Shown here: positions 43,679 to 52,463 of the stretch, piece after piece
How the letters are laid out: each line of letters starts with the position of its first letter
Position numbering within the stretch: the stretch's first letter is position 1
Origin: Saprospiraceae bacterium
GTDB lineage: Bacteria > Bacteroidota > Bacteroidia > Chitinophagales > Saprospiraceae
Reading direction: 5' to 3'
Length of the DNA: 64,000 nt
NCBI GenBank assembly: GCA_020628095.1
Contig: JAHDFP010000018.1
Location: 23,011 to 87,010 of the forward strand
The notes under the pieces: generated by a model
Database searches by the model: none
Told to the model about the DNA's origin: nothing
The model's input: only the letters and a program-made list of their open reading frames with translations
Made by a program: the position numbers and the translations under genes

Positions 43679-44569
43679 CTACCCCTTATAATTGTCCCTT
43701 GCATACTCTAACCCCTCCTGCCACCAGGCCGTCATCTGCTCTGGATCAAAATGAAAAGAATGATGTGTCAGCGATCGGGGTGTAAAAAGAAAATTGACCT
43801 TAACGTCTTTGTTATAGATGCTCTCCAGATGACCGATGAGGACATCATCATAGGCAATTTGTTTTTGCATAAACATTAAGGACTTAAGCAATAGGTCGAA
43901 CGGATTCTTGGAGGTCAATGAGGTAACAGGTCTTTTTCTGGGGTTGAGGACGATGACATCTATTTCTGTCGCACCGATATTAATGGCTTCTTCTATGGGG
44001 ATGTAATTCCCGAATCCGCCATCCGCATATTCGCAACCGTTCTTTTCTACCAAGCTCATAAATGGTATAAAGCTACAAGATGCCCACATCCAGTCCAGAT
44101 AGTCCTCATATAGGCAGTCGATGGCATATTTATACTCCACGCGCGTTCTGGAGATATTAGATACAGTCGTGATAACTTTGGGTGCGGACATTTGTATCTC
44201 TCTGAAATCATCCACCGATATCGTCTTACCTATAGTCTTGCGCAGCGCATTCGTATCACCGAAGGTCTTTTGCCCCTTGAGGAACATACGGATAGTATTC
44301 AGGTGATTAATAGAGACCTGTAAGTTGTTTTCTATATCGAGTTTTATGTTGAAGGGACAAGTCGTATATATATCCTTATTGGTGACATTGGTATAGATCT
44401 GTTTGATCTTATCTACACGATTAATGGATAGGTGAGGTATAAGCAGAGCCCCAGTAGACGACCCAACGAATATATCATATTGTATGCCCCTTTCTTTGAT
44501 AAGATGCTCCGCGACACCCCCTGCAAATGCACCTTTTGCACCACCACCAGATATAACTAACGCTTTCAA
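43679..44569 (-). CDS. Patatin-like phospholipase
   Basis: A 296-residue lipid acyl hydrolase. The oxyanion loop GGGAKG (8-13), the nucleophile GSSTG (36-40, Ser38) and the catalytic Asp183 in YADGGFGNY are all present, which makes the Ser-Asp dyad complete. There is no signal peptide, so it should be cytosolic or membrane-associated from inside. The likely substrates are phospholipids or neutral lipids. It is divergent from a membrane TPR gene and has a good promoter of its own. Confidence 0.92.
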   Translation of the reverse strand: MKALVISGGGAKGAFAGGVAEHLIKERGIQYDIFVGSSTGALLIPHLSINRVDKIKQIYTNVTNKDIYTTCPFNIKLDIENNLQVSINHLNTIRMFLKGQKTFGDTNALRKTIGKTISVDDFREIQMSAPKVITTVSNISRTRVEYKYAIDCLYEDYLDWMWASCSFIPFMSLVEKNGCEYADGGFGNYIPIEEAINIGATEIDVIVLNPRKRPVTSLTSKNPFDLLLKSLMFMQKQIAYDDVLIGHLESIYNKDVKVNFLFTPRSLTHHSFHFDPEQMTAWWQEGLEYARDNYKG

Positions 44570-44588
44570 GACTTCTAAATATAGGGTA

Positions 44589-44620
44589 CAAAGCTAATTC
44601 AATACATGGATTAAGACAAA
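44589..44620 (-). promoter_or_regulatory. Bacteroidota-type promoter for the patatin gene
   Basis: On the - strand TTTG (44620-44617), 20 bases, then TAGCTTTG (44596-44589), an exact match to the consensus; the start codon is 19 bases further. Confidence 0.65.
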
Positions 44621-44635
44621 ATAGTTAAAATGAGG

Positions 44636-44643
44636 TATTTTTG
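44636..44643 (+). promoter_or_regulatory. Possible -7 element for the TPR gene
   Basis: TATTTTTG fits TAnnTTTG, 17 bases before the start at 44661. A -33 TTG is missing. Confidence 0.35.
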
Positions 44644-44660
44644 GGAAAGAGAAAAACCCT

Positions 44661-46973
44661 ATGACAGAGCATACACAAAAGTCCTTTTGGGCCGATCTAT
44701 GGGAGCGTCGTTTCCCGCAGTTTTTATTTACCTACTTTGGTATTGTATGGGGTATGACTCAGTTTTTGGTTTTTCTTACAACCAGATACGACCTACCGCA
44801 TAATATCGTAGATAAATTTCTGCTTTTCTGTACTATATTATTACCGGCGATATGCATATTCATATATAATCACGGCAGACCTGGTAGAGACTCATGGAAG
44901 TCCTACGAAAAAATATTCATCCCGCTCAACTTTCTGGCTGCTACAGGAGCAGCTTTCTTGGTCAACGGTAACGAAGGACTACAAGCGGCCCCGACTCAGA
45001 TAGAAATCACCACAGAAGAGGGAAAAACAGAAACCAGACTAGTCCCGAGCATAAATCAGACCAAAACACTTATTTTCTTCCCTCTCAAAAATAATGGCAA
45101 GGAAGAGGATAATTGGATAAAGTATTCCATACCCAAACTAATGGAAGTAGATCTCGAGCAAGATATGAGGTTGTTTTGCTTAAGCGCCCTTAATAGATCT
45201 TATGATTACCAATCTCATCAACATTCGATAGAAGATAATGAGGTACCTTTCAGAACACAACTCAAGATTGCCCAAGACGATATTGCAGATTATATGGTCA
45301 CTGGCGAGTACAACCGATCAGAGACTGGACTGGATTTGACTATTCAGATACATGACGTGAGCACAGGAGAACTGTTTTTCCAAAAAACAGAAACTATCGC
45401 CAATCAATTTGAGTACGTAGACAATGTGACTAAAGAAGTCATGGAACAGTTATATCTCAAGGACGCCACTAATGATGATTTCAGCCACCTAGACTTGCCT
45501 GTGGAAGATCTTATTACAGCTAATGAGAGAGCGTTGGAAAATTACATTGACGCTCGCATCAACAGGATTAACAATCGCTTACCCGAGACAATTGCATCTA
45601 TAGATAATGCCATCAGTCAGGACCAAAATAGTATCGTGCTGACAAGCTATAAGGCGGGTATTGATTTTCTGACAGGCAATAAGGATGCCTCTGTCAATAA
45701 ATTAGAAGGGGTGCTGGGTAGACTGGATGATCTACCAGAGAGACAGAAGTTCCGTATTAAGTTGCAATACTATAACTCTGTCGAGCAAAGAGAAAATGCT
45801 CTTAAACTAATGTACCTATGGAAAGACTTATACCCTAGAGATTATGAGCCGTATGCTGACCTGATGCAGTATAATCAAATGACACTTAATCTGAATCAGG
45901 CCAAGGAGGTCGGATTAGAGGCTCTAGAAAATGGTCATGGAAAAAGAGTCTTATCGAGACTAGCAGATATATGTATACAACAACAGAACTTTGAAGAGGC
46001 AGAAAAATATATCGACGAGTACTACAAGATATTCCCCAATAAGAAGAAAGAAGAAAACAAACAACTTCCTGTGATATACATGAAGCAGGGCAAATTTGAA
46101 GAAGCAGAAGGTTTATATAATAACATATTACTGAATAATCCGAGTGACTTTGCCACTATGCGCGATCTGGGTGATTTGCATGTGACAAAAGGAGAATTCA
46201 CGGAAGCCTTTACACAATATGACAGAGCATTATCGAAAAGTACGGTAGCTCAAGATTCGATTGGGATTATTACTAAAAAGATTTTGGTCACCACTGCCTC
46301 TGGGGAGTGCAAGAGGTTCGAAGATGTTTCTTCTGAGTTAAGGACGGTCATCAAAAGAAATACCAATCCTTTACAATACTATTTCGGTCAGTTGCAGTTT
46401 TCTGGAATATATGCCATGATGGGACAAGAAAAAATAGTAAGTCAAATGATTGAAGAGGCATCCGCCAAATTTCCTCAAAATGCAGGCTTGCTACAATGTA
46501 TTTCTGGATTTATTATGTCTATGGTGAAAGCTGATAAAGAAGAATTTGAAAAATACAATAACCCACAATGTCGAAATATAATAACCAGCAGCACACCTAA
46601 CTTCGATTTACTAGCCGATGCGCTACTCCAGAAAATGGATGGTAATCATCAGGAGTGCATCACTCTACTAGAGGCCTATATAGATTCTACAGGACAGAGT
46701 TCTGAGTATTATGGACAATGGCTCGCGGAGTCCTATCGTAAATTGGGTGATTATAAAAATGCCAAAAAATTCTGCGAAGAGAATCTCATAATCAAGCCAG
46801 GCGACCCGACTCTCCTAATGGAATTATCCAAAACACAACTGGCAGAAGGTAATGCAGAACAAGCCAAAAAGACTTTCGAAAAAGTGCAAGAGCTTTGGTC
46901 TAACATAGAACAAGGTTACTATTATTATGACGACTTCAAAGACTATGAAAAAGAGTTAGAGTCTTTGGAATGA
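44661..46973 (+). CDS. Membrane-anchored TPR protein
   Basis: A 770-residue protein. Residues about 15-100 have two to three membrane helices (FLFTYFGIVWGMTQFLVFL; LLFCTILLPAICIFIY; FLAATGAAFLV). A middle domain (about 125-245) has the pattern TLIFFPLKNNGKEEDNW ... DYMVTGEYNRSETGLDLTIQI, like the FlgO/TolB-N-type domain that precedes TPRs in signalling proteins. From about residue 280 tetratricopeptide repeats fill the rest (FEEAEKYIDEYYKIFPN, FEEAEGLYNNILLNNPSD, FTEAFTQYDRALSKS, YKNAKKFCEENLIIKPGD). The likely role is assembly or sensing at the inner membrane. It overlaps the TonB-C gene by 4 bases (ATGA). Confidence 0.78.
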   Translation: MTEHTQKSFWADLWERRFPQFLFTYFGIVWGMTQFLVFLTTRYDLPHNIVDKFLLFCTILLPAICIFIYNHGRPGRDSWKSYEKIFIPLNFLAATGAAFLVNGNEGLQAAPTQIEITTEEGKTETRLVPSINQTKTLIFFPLKNNGKEEDNWIKYSIPKLMEVDLEQDMRLFCLSALNRSYDYQSHQHSIEDNEVPFRTQLKIAQDDIADYMVTGEYNRSETGLDLTIQIHDVSTGELFFQKTETIANQFEYVDNVTKEVMEQLYLKDATNDDFSHLDLPVEDLITANERALENYIDARINRINNRLPETIASIDNAISQDQNSIVLTSYKAGIDFLTGNKDASVNKLEGVLGRLDDLPERQKFRIKLQYYNSVEQRENALKLMYLWKDLYPRDYEPYADLMQYNQMTLNLNQAKEVGLEALENGHGKRVLSRLADICIQQQNFEEAEKYIDEYYKIFPNKKKEENKQLPVIYMKQGKFEEAEGLYNNILLNNPSDFATMRDLGDLHVTKGEFTEAFTQYDRALSKSTVAQDSIGIITKKILVTTASGECKRFEDVSSELRTVIKRNTNPLQYYFGQLQFSGIYAMMGQEKIVSQMIEEASAKFPQNAGLLQCISGFIMSMVKADKEEFEKYNNPQCRNIITSSTPNFDLLADALLQKMDGNHQECITLLEAYIDSTGQSSEYYGQWLAESYRKLGDYKNAKKFCEENLIIKPGDPTLLMELSKTQLAEGNAEQAKKTFEKVQELWSNIEQGYYYYDDFKDYEKELESLE

Positions 46974-47419
46974 AAGAAAAAAAGGACAAACATTTCATTA
47001 AAAAACCCATTTACAAGGGTGGGCGGACTGCGTTCAATGCATTTATAAAAGCGAATCTAAAGTACCCCTTAGATGCTCTCGAAAATAAAATCGAAGGCAC
47101 AGTACTCGTCCGATATGATATAGATTATAAAGGCTCCGTCACTGGTGCTAAGGTACTAAAGGGCATCGGCTACGGTTGTGACGAAGAAGCGATGAGAGTA
47201 GTCAAGCTCTTAAAGTTTGAAATCCCTAAAGGTCCGAGAGGCTTGCGAGTGCTCTTTCATAAAGAGAATAAAATAGACTTCAGACTCCCTAAAAAACTTA
47301 AAGTCAAAACCCCTGAACCCACCCAGGCGAGCATTACCTATAACTACACTCCTAAGAAAAAAGAAGAGAAAAAGAAGAAAACATCCCGATCCTACACCTA
47401 TACTATAAGTAGAGGATAG
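46970..47419 (+). CDS. TonB C-terminal domain protein without membrane anchor
   Basis: A 149-residue protein with a TonB C-terminal fold: FNAFIKANLKYPLDALENKIEGTVLVRYDIDYKGSVTGAKVLKG (cited as the standard YP...GxVxVxFxxxxxGxV...VLKG pattern) and GYGCDEEAMRVVKLLKF. It lacks both a transmembrane helix and a signal peptide, so as encoded it is cytosolic, unlike energy-transducing TonB. The basic C-terminal tail (KKKEEKKKKTSRS) is odd. It starts inside the stop of the membrane TPR gene, so the two are coupled and probably bind each other. Confidence 0.75.
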   Translation: MKEKKDKHFIKKPIYKGGRTAFNAFIKANLKYPLDALENKIEGTVLVRYDIDYKGSVTGAKVLKGIGYGCDEEAMRVVKLLKFEIPKGPRGLRVLFHKENKIDFRLPKKLKVKTPEPTQASITYNYTPKKKEEKKKKTSRSYTYTISRG

Positions 47420-47521
47420 ATAATGATTGACCAAAAACTTATCTGATAAATAGCTGTTAGTAGAGATTGTGACCTTTCTTATCTAAAAGAACGCACCAAT
47501 ATATTAGCTAAGAAATAACTT

Positions 47522-50047
47522 ATGAGAAAATCAGAATTAATGAAAAACCTCTTTACTATCATTCTTTGTATTATTATCACATCCACGGCTCAAGCGCAAT
47601 TTGGCAATTGGGGTGGGAATAGCGGTCCTAAAATCAAAGGAAAGATTACTGGCCAACTTATAGACTCTATCAGTAACGAGAAAATAGGCTTCGCCACGAT
47701 AGCCCTCCTCAAAAGTGGAAAAACTAAAGAAATCAATGGGGTTCTCTCAGGAGACGATGGAAAATTTAAGTTGGCTGATGTTAAGGTAGGCAAGTACGAC
47801 CTAGTGGTCTCTTTCTTAGGATATAAAGACAAAAAAATCACTGAGATAGAATTGACTAAGAAGAAACCAGATTATGACTTGGGAAAAGTTCTGTTAGTCT
47901 CAGAAGACTATCTACTAGGGGCAGTGGAGATAAAAGAAAAGAGGTCTTTGATAGAAAACAAAGTAGATCGTATCGTATTCAATGCTGAAGATGACGCCTC
48001 TATAGCTGGAGGTGATGCCACTGATGTATTACGCAAGGTGCCTACCCTATCCGTGGATCTAGACGGGAATGTCTCACTAAGAGGATCTCAAAACGTCCGC
48101 ATACTTATCAATGGAAAGCCTTCGGGAATGTTCTCTGCTAATGTCGCTGATGCACTCAAAATGTTCCCTGCCGATCAAATCAAAAAAGTAGAGGTCATCA
48201 CTTCACCTGGTGCTAAATATGATGGCGAAGGAAGCGCGGGTATTATCAATATAGAGACAAAGAAAGAAAACATAGAAGGAGTAGCTGGGTCTATTAATGC
48301 CTCTGTCGGTAATAGACAGAGTAATGCTAATGGCACTCTCAATATAGGTAAAGGAAGATTTGGATTTACGGCTAACGGAGCGATGTACTACTCTCATCCC
48401 AGAGATGCAGGAAACTGTTTTGTAAGGTCATCAGATATGGCGGGAGATTTCTCTGATTGTGCAGGCTTCGCAAGTAACTTCTCTGATAATGTCAATTATG
48501 CCTTTAATGGTATCACTAATACTTCTCGTATTGGATTTAATACAACAGGAAGTGCTTTCTATGACTTTAACGCCTATAACGCGATCAATACTTCTATCAG
48601 CTATAGAGGATGGGGGTCAGATTATGACTCTGATATTACAGGTCAGTACTTTATAGAAGAGTTTTCCCGAGACAATACAGGAAACAATTTATTCAGCGGA
48701 TATGACTGGAATACGGATTATACTAAGAAGTTTGAGAATAATGACAAACGGGAACTAACTGTCGCTGTACAAGTCTCCGGTAATATTCAAAATCAAGAAA
48801 ACGAAGTATCAGAGCTCGGCCCTTTTTCACGTCAAGAACTTATCAATAATGATGGAGACAACTTAGAAGTTACAGCCCAAATAGACTATGTCCACCCAAT
48901 CGGAAAATCTAATAAACTTGAGATAGGAGCTAAGACGGTTGTGAGGAATATAGATAGTGATTCTCAGTTTAGCTTCTACGATGATACATCTAACTCTTAC
49001 ACCCTCAATCAAGACAGATCTAACTTATTCCTGTACGATCAGGATGTCTATGCTGGATACGTATCTTATAATTTCTTCTTTAAAAAACTAAACATCGTGA
49101 CTGGTCTCCGCTACGAGCGTACTGAAATCAATGGTGCAGGAGACCTGGACGTACAACAATTTAGTTTTGCCTATGATAACTTCTTACCTAATATTGCGAT
49201 CTCCAAAACCTTAAAAGGTTTCCGAACGCTTAAGTTGTCTTATAGCAAACGCATACAAAGACCTAGTTTGTTTTTCATTAACCCATTCAGGAATACGACG
49301 GACTTAGCTAATATTACTCAAGGTAATCCGATGCTAGAGCCAGAACTTACTAATCAATTCGAATTAGGTTATAATACCAATTTCTTGGGTATCACCATGT
49401 TTGGTAGTGCGTATTACAAGAGGACTACGGAAATCATAGAGCAAGTTATCCTAGAAGATCAGGGAATAAGTCAGAGTACTTATAATAATGTAGGCAAAAA
49501 CAACTCTATAGGTGTCAACTTGTTTTTGACCAAGTCCATTGGTCTATTGACTTTAAGAGGAGGAGGAGACATTTATACTTATGATGCCACAGGTACTATA
49601 GATGGAAGAGAGGTGAGTAATTCAGCTTTATCCTATAGAATTTTCACATCAGGAGAGTTTTCTTTTACTGGTTCTCTCAAGGCTGATTTCTTCGGATTTT
49701 TTCAAGCACCAAGATTTACATTACAGGGAGAGCAAGCCAGCTTCTCCATGTATGGCGTTGGTTTCCGCAAAGATTTTAAAAACAACATGAGCTTGGGTAT
49801 CAGACTCATAGAACCATTCAATGAGAACAAATCATTTGATTCTGATATTACTGGGTCTGATTTTAGACAGGTCTCGAGTTTTGTATTGCCTTTTAGATCC
49901 TTTGGGGTCAATTTCAGATACAAATTTGGAAAAGTAGACTTTAAGCAGAGAAAATCAAAGATCAGAAACACAGATCAAAAAGCTGGAGAAGGTGATGGCG
50001 GCGGTCAAGGGGGAGGCGGCCAGCAAGGCAATAACAGAGGTCAATAA
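47522..50047 (+). CDS. Outer membrane beta-barrel family protein (TonB-receptor-like)
   Basis: An 841-residue protein with signal peptide (MKNLFTIILCIIITSTAQAQ from ATG 47540; ATG 47522 adds six residues). A CarboxypepD_reg domain (KITGQLIDSISNEKIGFATIAL) comes first. A plug-like domain (DVLRKVPTLSVDLDGNVSLRG ... VEVITSPGAKYDGEGSAGIINI, cited in parts) follows, and then a large barrel of the OMP_b-brl_3 kind (SYSKRIQRPSLFFINPF). The end is a Gly/Gln-rich tail (GGGQGGGGQQGNNRGQ) after the last strand, which is unusual for a barrel. The substrate is unknown. It is a single gene with a strong terminator. Confidence 0.88.
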   Translation: MRKSELMKNLFTIILCIIITSTAQAQFGNWGGNSGPKIKGKITGQLIDSISNEKIGFATIALLKSGKTKEINGVLSGDDGKFKLADVKVGKYDLVVSFLGYKDKKITEIELTKKKPDYDLGKVLLVSEDYLLGAVEIKEKRSLIENKVDRIVFNAEDDASIAGGDATDVLRKVPTLSVDLDGNVSLRGSQNVRILINGKPSGMFSANVADALKMFPADQIKKVEVITSPGAKYDGEGSAGIINIETKKENIEGVAGSINASVGNRQSNANGTLNIGKGRFGFTANGAMYYSHPRDAGNCFVRSSDMAGDFSDCAGFASNFSDNVNYAFNGITNTSRIGFNTTGSAFYDFNAYNAINTSISYRGWGSDYDSDITGQYFIEEFSRDNTGNNLFSGYDWNTDYTKKFENNDKRELTVAVQVSGNIQNQENEVSELGPFSRQELINNDGDNLEVTAQIDYVHPIGKSNKLEIGAKTVVRNIDSDSQFSFYDDTSNSYTLNQDRSNLFLYDQDVYAGYVSYNFFFKKLNIVTGLRYERTEINGAGDLDVQQFSFAYDNFLPNIAISKTLKGFRTLKLSYSKRIQRPSLFFINPFRNTTDLANITQGNPMLEPELTNQFELGYNTNFLGITMFGSAYYKRTTEIIEQVILEDQGISQSTYNNVGKNNSIGVNLFLTKSIGLLTLRGGGDIYTYDATGTIDGREVSNSALSYRIFTSGEFSFTGSLKADFFGFFQAPRFTLQGEQASFSMYGVGFRKDFKNNMSLGIRLIEPFNENKSFDSDITGSDFRQVSSFVLPFRSFGVNFRYKFGKVDFKQRKSKIRNTDQKAGEGDGGGQGGGGQQGNNRGQ

Positions 50048-50052
50048 ACCAA

Positions 50053-50088
50053 AAAAGCTCCAATGTCTAATAACATTGGAGCTTTTGT
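50053..50088. terminator. Bidirectional terminator
   Basis: A perfect 14-bp stem (50053-50066 with 50073-50086) with A- and T-runs on the two sides. It serves the barrel gene and, on the - strand, rpsU. Confidence 0.9.
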
Positions 50089-50117
50089 ATATATATAATC
50101 TTAACATTAAGAGACGA

Positions 50118-50303
50118 TTAGTCTCTATAGTTTTCTTCTCTATACTTTGCGTTTAAGATTTCGTTTCTTCTTCTTACAGAAGGCTTTACGAAGTTCTTAC
50201 GTGCACGTAATTGCTTAAGCACTTGAGTTTTCTTGTATTTTCTTTTATACCTTTTGAGAGCTCTGTCTATAGACTCTTCACTTTTTACATTTATTATTAG
50301 CAT
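50118..50303 (-). CDS. rpsU: 30S ribosomal protein S21
   Basis: A 61-residue basic protein: MLIINVKSEESIDRALKRYK, then KKTQVLKQLRARKNFVKPSVRRR, shown here in pieces; the length and basic helix are those of S21. In Bacteroidota S21 helps to hide the anti-Shine-Dalgarno end of 16S rRNA, and in Flavobacterium its own mRNA has a strong Shine-Dalgarno site for feedback. Here the bases before the ATG (TTTAAAAAGTTTTA) contain no such site. It has an exact consensus promoter 35 bases upstream. It is divergent from cutC. Confidence 0.93.
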   Translation of the reverse strand: MLIINVKSEESIDRALKRYKRKYKKTQVLKQLRARKNFVKPSVRRRNEILNAKYREENYRD

Positions 50304-50337
50304 TAAAACTTTTTAAAGTGGTTATCTAAACGCGGCG

Positions 50338-50368
50338 CAAATATAGATATATTGATAGAATATTGCAA
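50338..50368 (-). promoter_or_regulatory. rpsU: Consensus promoter for rpsU
   Basis: On the - strand TTG (50368-50366), 20 bases, then TATATTTG (50345-50338), an exact fit to the Bacteroidota housekeeping consensus. It fills the gap to the cutC start at 50370. Confidence 0.75.
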
Positions 50369-50369
50369 T

Positions 50370-50996
50370 ATGAAGCAAAATAAGTCATACAACATAGAAG
50401 TATGTGTGGATACATTGCCGAAAGCCATCAGAGCGGAGCAGTTAGGTGCCGATCAGATAGAACTCTGTGACAGACTAGATCTAGACGGATTAAGTCCTCA
50501 TAAAGAACTCATAGAGGACTGTCTCGCCCATTTGACCATACCTGTAAAGGTGATGCTTCGGTCCAGAGGAGGTGATTTCGAGTACAATGATAGAGAACAA
50601 GCTCTAATGCTTAAATCATTAAAGAAGTACAAGCAAATTGGTGTTAAAAAGGTGATTTTCGGTGCTATAAGAGCTGGAAAATTGGACATGGACCTCATCA
50701 CTCGTATGAGAGACTATGCCTATCCCATGCAATTATCCATACACAAGGCCATAGACTATTCCGAAGATATCATGGGAGACCTCGAAAAATTAGCTTCAAT
50801 AGAAATAGATAGTGTGCTAAGCTCCGGAGGACACCAGACGGCAGAAAAAGGACTCATTAATCTTATGAAAATGAAAAGCACCGCAGATAATCGAATAAAT
50901 CTTATTGCCGCAGGCAAAATCACTCCTAAAAACATAGAGCAAATACACGAAAAACTCGGTCTAGAATGGTATCACGGCAAAGCTATACTCGAGTAA
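50370..50996 (+). CDS. cutC: CutC family protein
   Basis: A 208-residue TIM-barrel protein of the CutC family, linked to copper homeostasis in E. coli, though the direct activity remains unclear. Typical parts are IEVCVDTLPKAIRAEQLGADQIELC, cut here at AIRAEQLGADQIELC, then VMLRSRGGDFEY, the SIHKAIDYSED segment and VLSSGGHQTAEKG, LIAAGKITPKNI. I take ATG 50370; the in-frame TTG at 50352 would run into the rpsU promoter. It is monocistronic. Confidence 0.9.
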   Translation: MKQNKSYNIEVCVDTLPKAIRAEQLGADQIELCDRLDLDGLSPHKELIEDCLAHLTIPVKVMLRSRGGDFEYNDREQALMLKSLKKYKQIGVKKVIFGAIRAGKLDMDLITRMRDYAYPMQLSIHKAIDYSEDIMGDLEKLASIEIDSVLSSGGHQTAEKGLINLMKMKSTADNRINLIAAGKITPKNIEQIHEKLGLEWYHGKAILE

Positions 50997-51058
50997 ATAA
51001 GGTAGAAATCAGATAATAGAATGTATTGAAGAATTTACTAGAAGCCTTATAATCATAT

Positions 51059-51083
51059 AATTTATATATTTAATATATAAATT
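51059..51083. repeat. AT-only palindrome upstream of the kinase pair
   Basis: AATTTATATATT (51059-51070), one T, then AATATATAAATT (51072-51083), a perfect 12-bp inverted repeat about 125 bases before the kinase genes. It is made only of A and T, so chance is possible in this AT-rich gap. The rest of the 210-bp gap shows nothing clear. Confidence 0.35.
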
Positions 51084-51206
51084 GTACATAGATAGAATAT
51101 TACAGTTTTAATTAGGATAATGATGTATGTAAGATGTCTTTAATTAATATTATCGGGCATCACCGCTTACAAGCCACTAATTTTATAAAGTCAAAAACGA
51201 AAACAA

Positions 51207-52463
51207 TTGAGAATTCTGAGCACTATAGTCGAGCTAGGTACACATACGAACCTACCCAGTGCTCAAAACAACAGGATTAAGGCCATAAATCTATCTTGTC
51301 TTGCAGGGCTAGTGACTTGCACGATTACAACGACCTTCTATTTTCTATCTAATGAGATACGCTTACTGAGTATCGCGATGGCTTTTATATTCTTTGCTAT
51401 CCCCTTACTACTTAATTTCTTTAACAAGGTCAGCATTACGGGGTATGTTACGTACGGTCTATTTCTGTTATTGCTGTGCTATGTTATTATTGATAATCCA
51501 GATAAGATAATCTATCACGTTATCCCTATAAGTCTCCTACCCTATCTCTTTGAATCTGGAAATAAGCGCAGAGCCATTTTCCTTATCCTTATTATTGTTC
51601 CTATTGCGACAATTCAGTATTTCCAATTGGACTGGGCAGCACCCAGTCAGTTACGCGTGGGCATATTTATCATTATTCTTTCCTATATCGTCGGCATTAT
51701 TATCACACTAAAAACTTATAGAGCCTCCACTATCAAAAAAAACGAACAACTAATCGAGCTTTTAAAAGTCCAGAAAGATGAACTCGATAAGCAAGAACAA
51801 AAACTTACATTACTAAACGAAAAACTCATACAAAGAAATGAGGAGCTCGAAAATTTCGTCTATATATCATCACATGATCTCAAGGAACCCATCAGGAATG
51901 TGATATCATTCTTACAACTGACACAAAAAAAACTAAACTCTGGTAACACGACTGAAGAGAAGCTAGGTATAACCAATCTGGAAAATAACGCCAAACAAAT
52001 CAATGATATAATAACCGATCTTCTGTTTTATTCCAGAATAGGAAATAATTTAAAATTCTCAAACTCTGATCTATTTCAGTTAGCCGATGGTAGTGCACAG
52101 TCCTACAATCTTAATTTAAAAAGCACCTCACAAAAAATCCTAGCGAAAGTAGATGCCGCTCTATTTTCCAGATTATTTGACTGCCTAGGTCATCACTATA
52201 GTGTTTTACAAAATGAAGGCAACACCATACGACTGCAATATCAAAAGGATAAGGATAAAATCTCTATAAGCATAGAACCAGATCTCTCTGGAACTAATCA
52301 GTTTCTAGAAAATTATCGTGACGAGAAAGACAGGATCATAGATGGCGTAAATGAATCTATATGCAAGAAGATATTAAAATTCCATGGTGGCATATTTAAA
52401 ACGACCAACATCAGAGGTGAGTTAAAATCATATTATCTAGAACTTAACGAGACTTCCGTATGA
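51207..52463 (+). CDS. Histidine-kinase-like protein: acceptor His kept, ATPase domain degenerate
   Basis: A 418-residue protein. There are six membrane helices (about residues 26-170), a coiled coil (178-215) and a normal His box ELENFVYISSHDLKEP with His223. The following domain has the size and secondary structure pattern of an HATPase. But the N box is SRLFDCLGHHYSV with no Asn, the G1 DxGxG is DLSGT, and the G2 region is DGVNESIC where GTGIGLAI belongs. ATP binding is therefore improbable. The start is TTG 51207, since an in-frame stop lies 19 bases upstream. It overlaps the next kinase gene by 4 bases (ATGA). It probably needs that protein for phosphorylation. Confidence 0.82.
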   Translation: MRILSTIVELGTHTNLPSAQNNRIKAINLSCLAGLVTCTITTTFYFLSNEIRLLSIAMAFIFFAIPLLLNFFNKVSITGYVTYGLFLLLLCYVIIDNPDKIIYHVIPISLLPYLFESGNKRRAIFLILIIVPIATIQYFQLDWAAPSQLRVGIFIIILSYIVGIIITLKTYRASTIKKNEQLIELLKVQKDELDKQEQKLTLLNEKLIQRNEELENFVYISSHDLKEPIRNVISFLQLTQKKLNSGNTTEEKLGITNLENNAKQINDIITDLLFYSRIGNNLKFSNSDLFQLADGSAQSYNLNLKSTSQKILAKVDAALFSRLFDCLGHHYSVLQNEGNTIRLQYQKDKDKISISIEPDLSGTNQFLENYRDEKDRIIDGVNESICKKILKFHGGIFKTTNIRGELKSYYLELNETSV

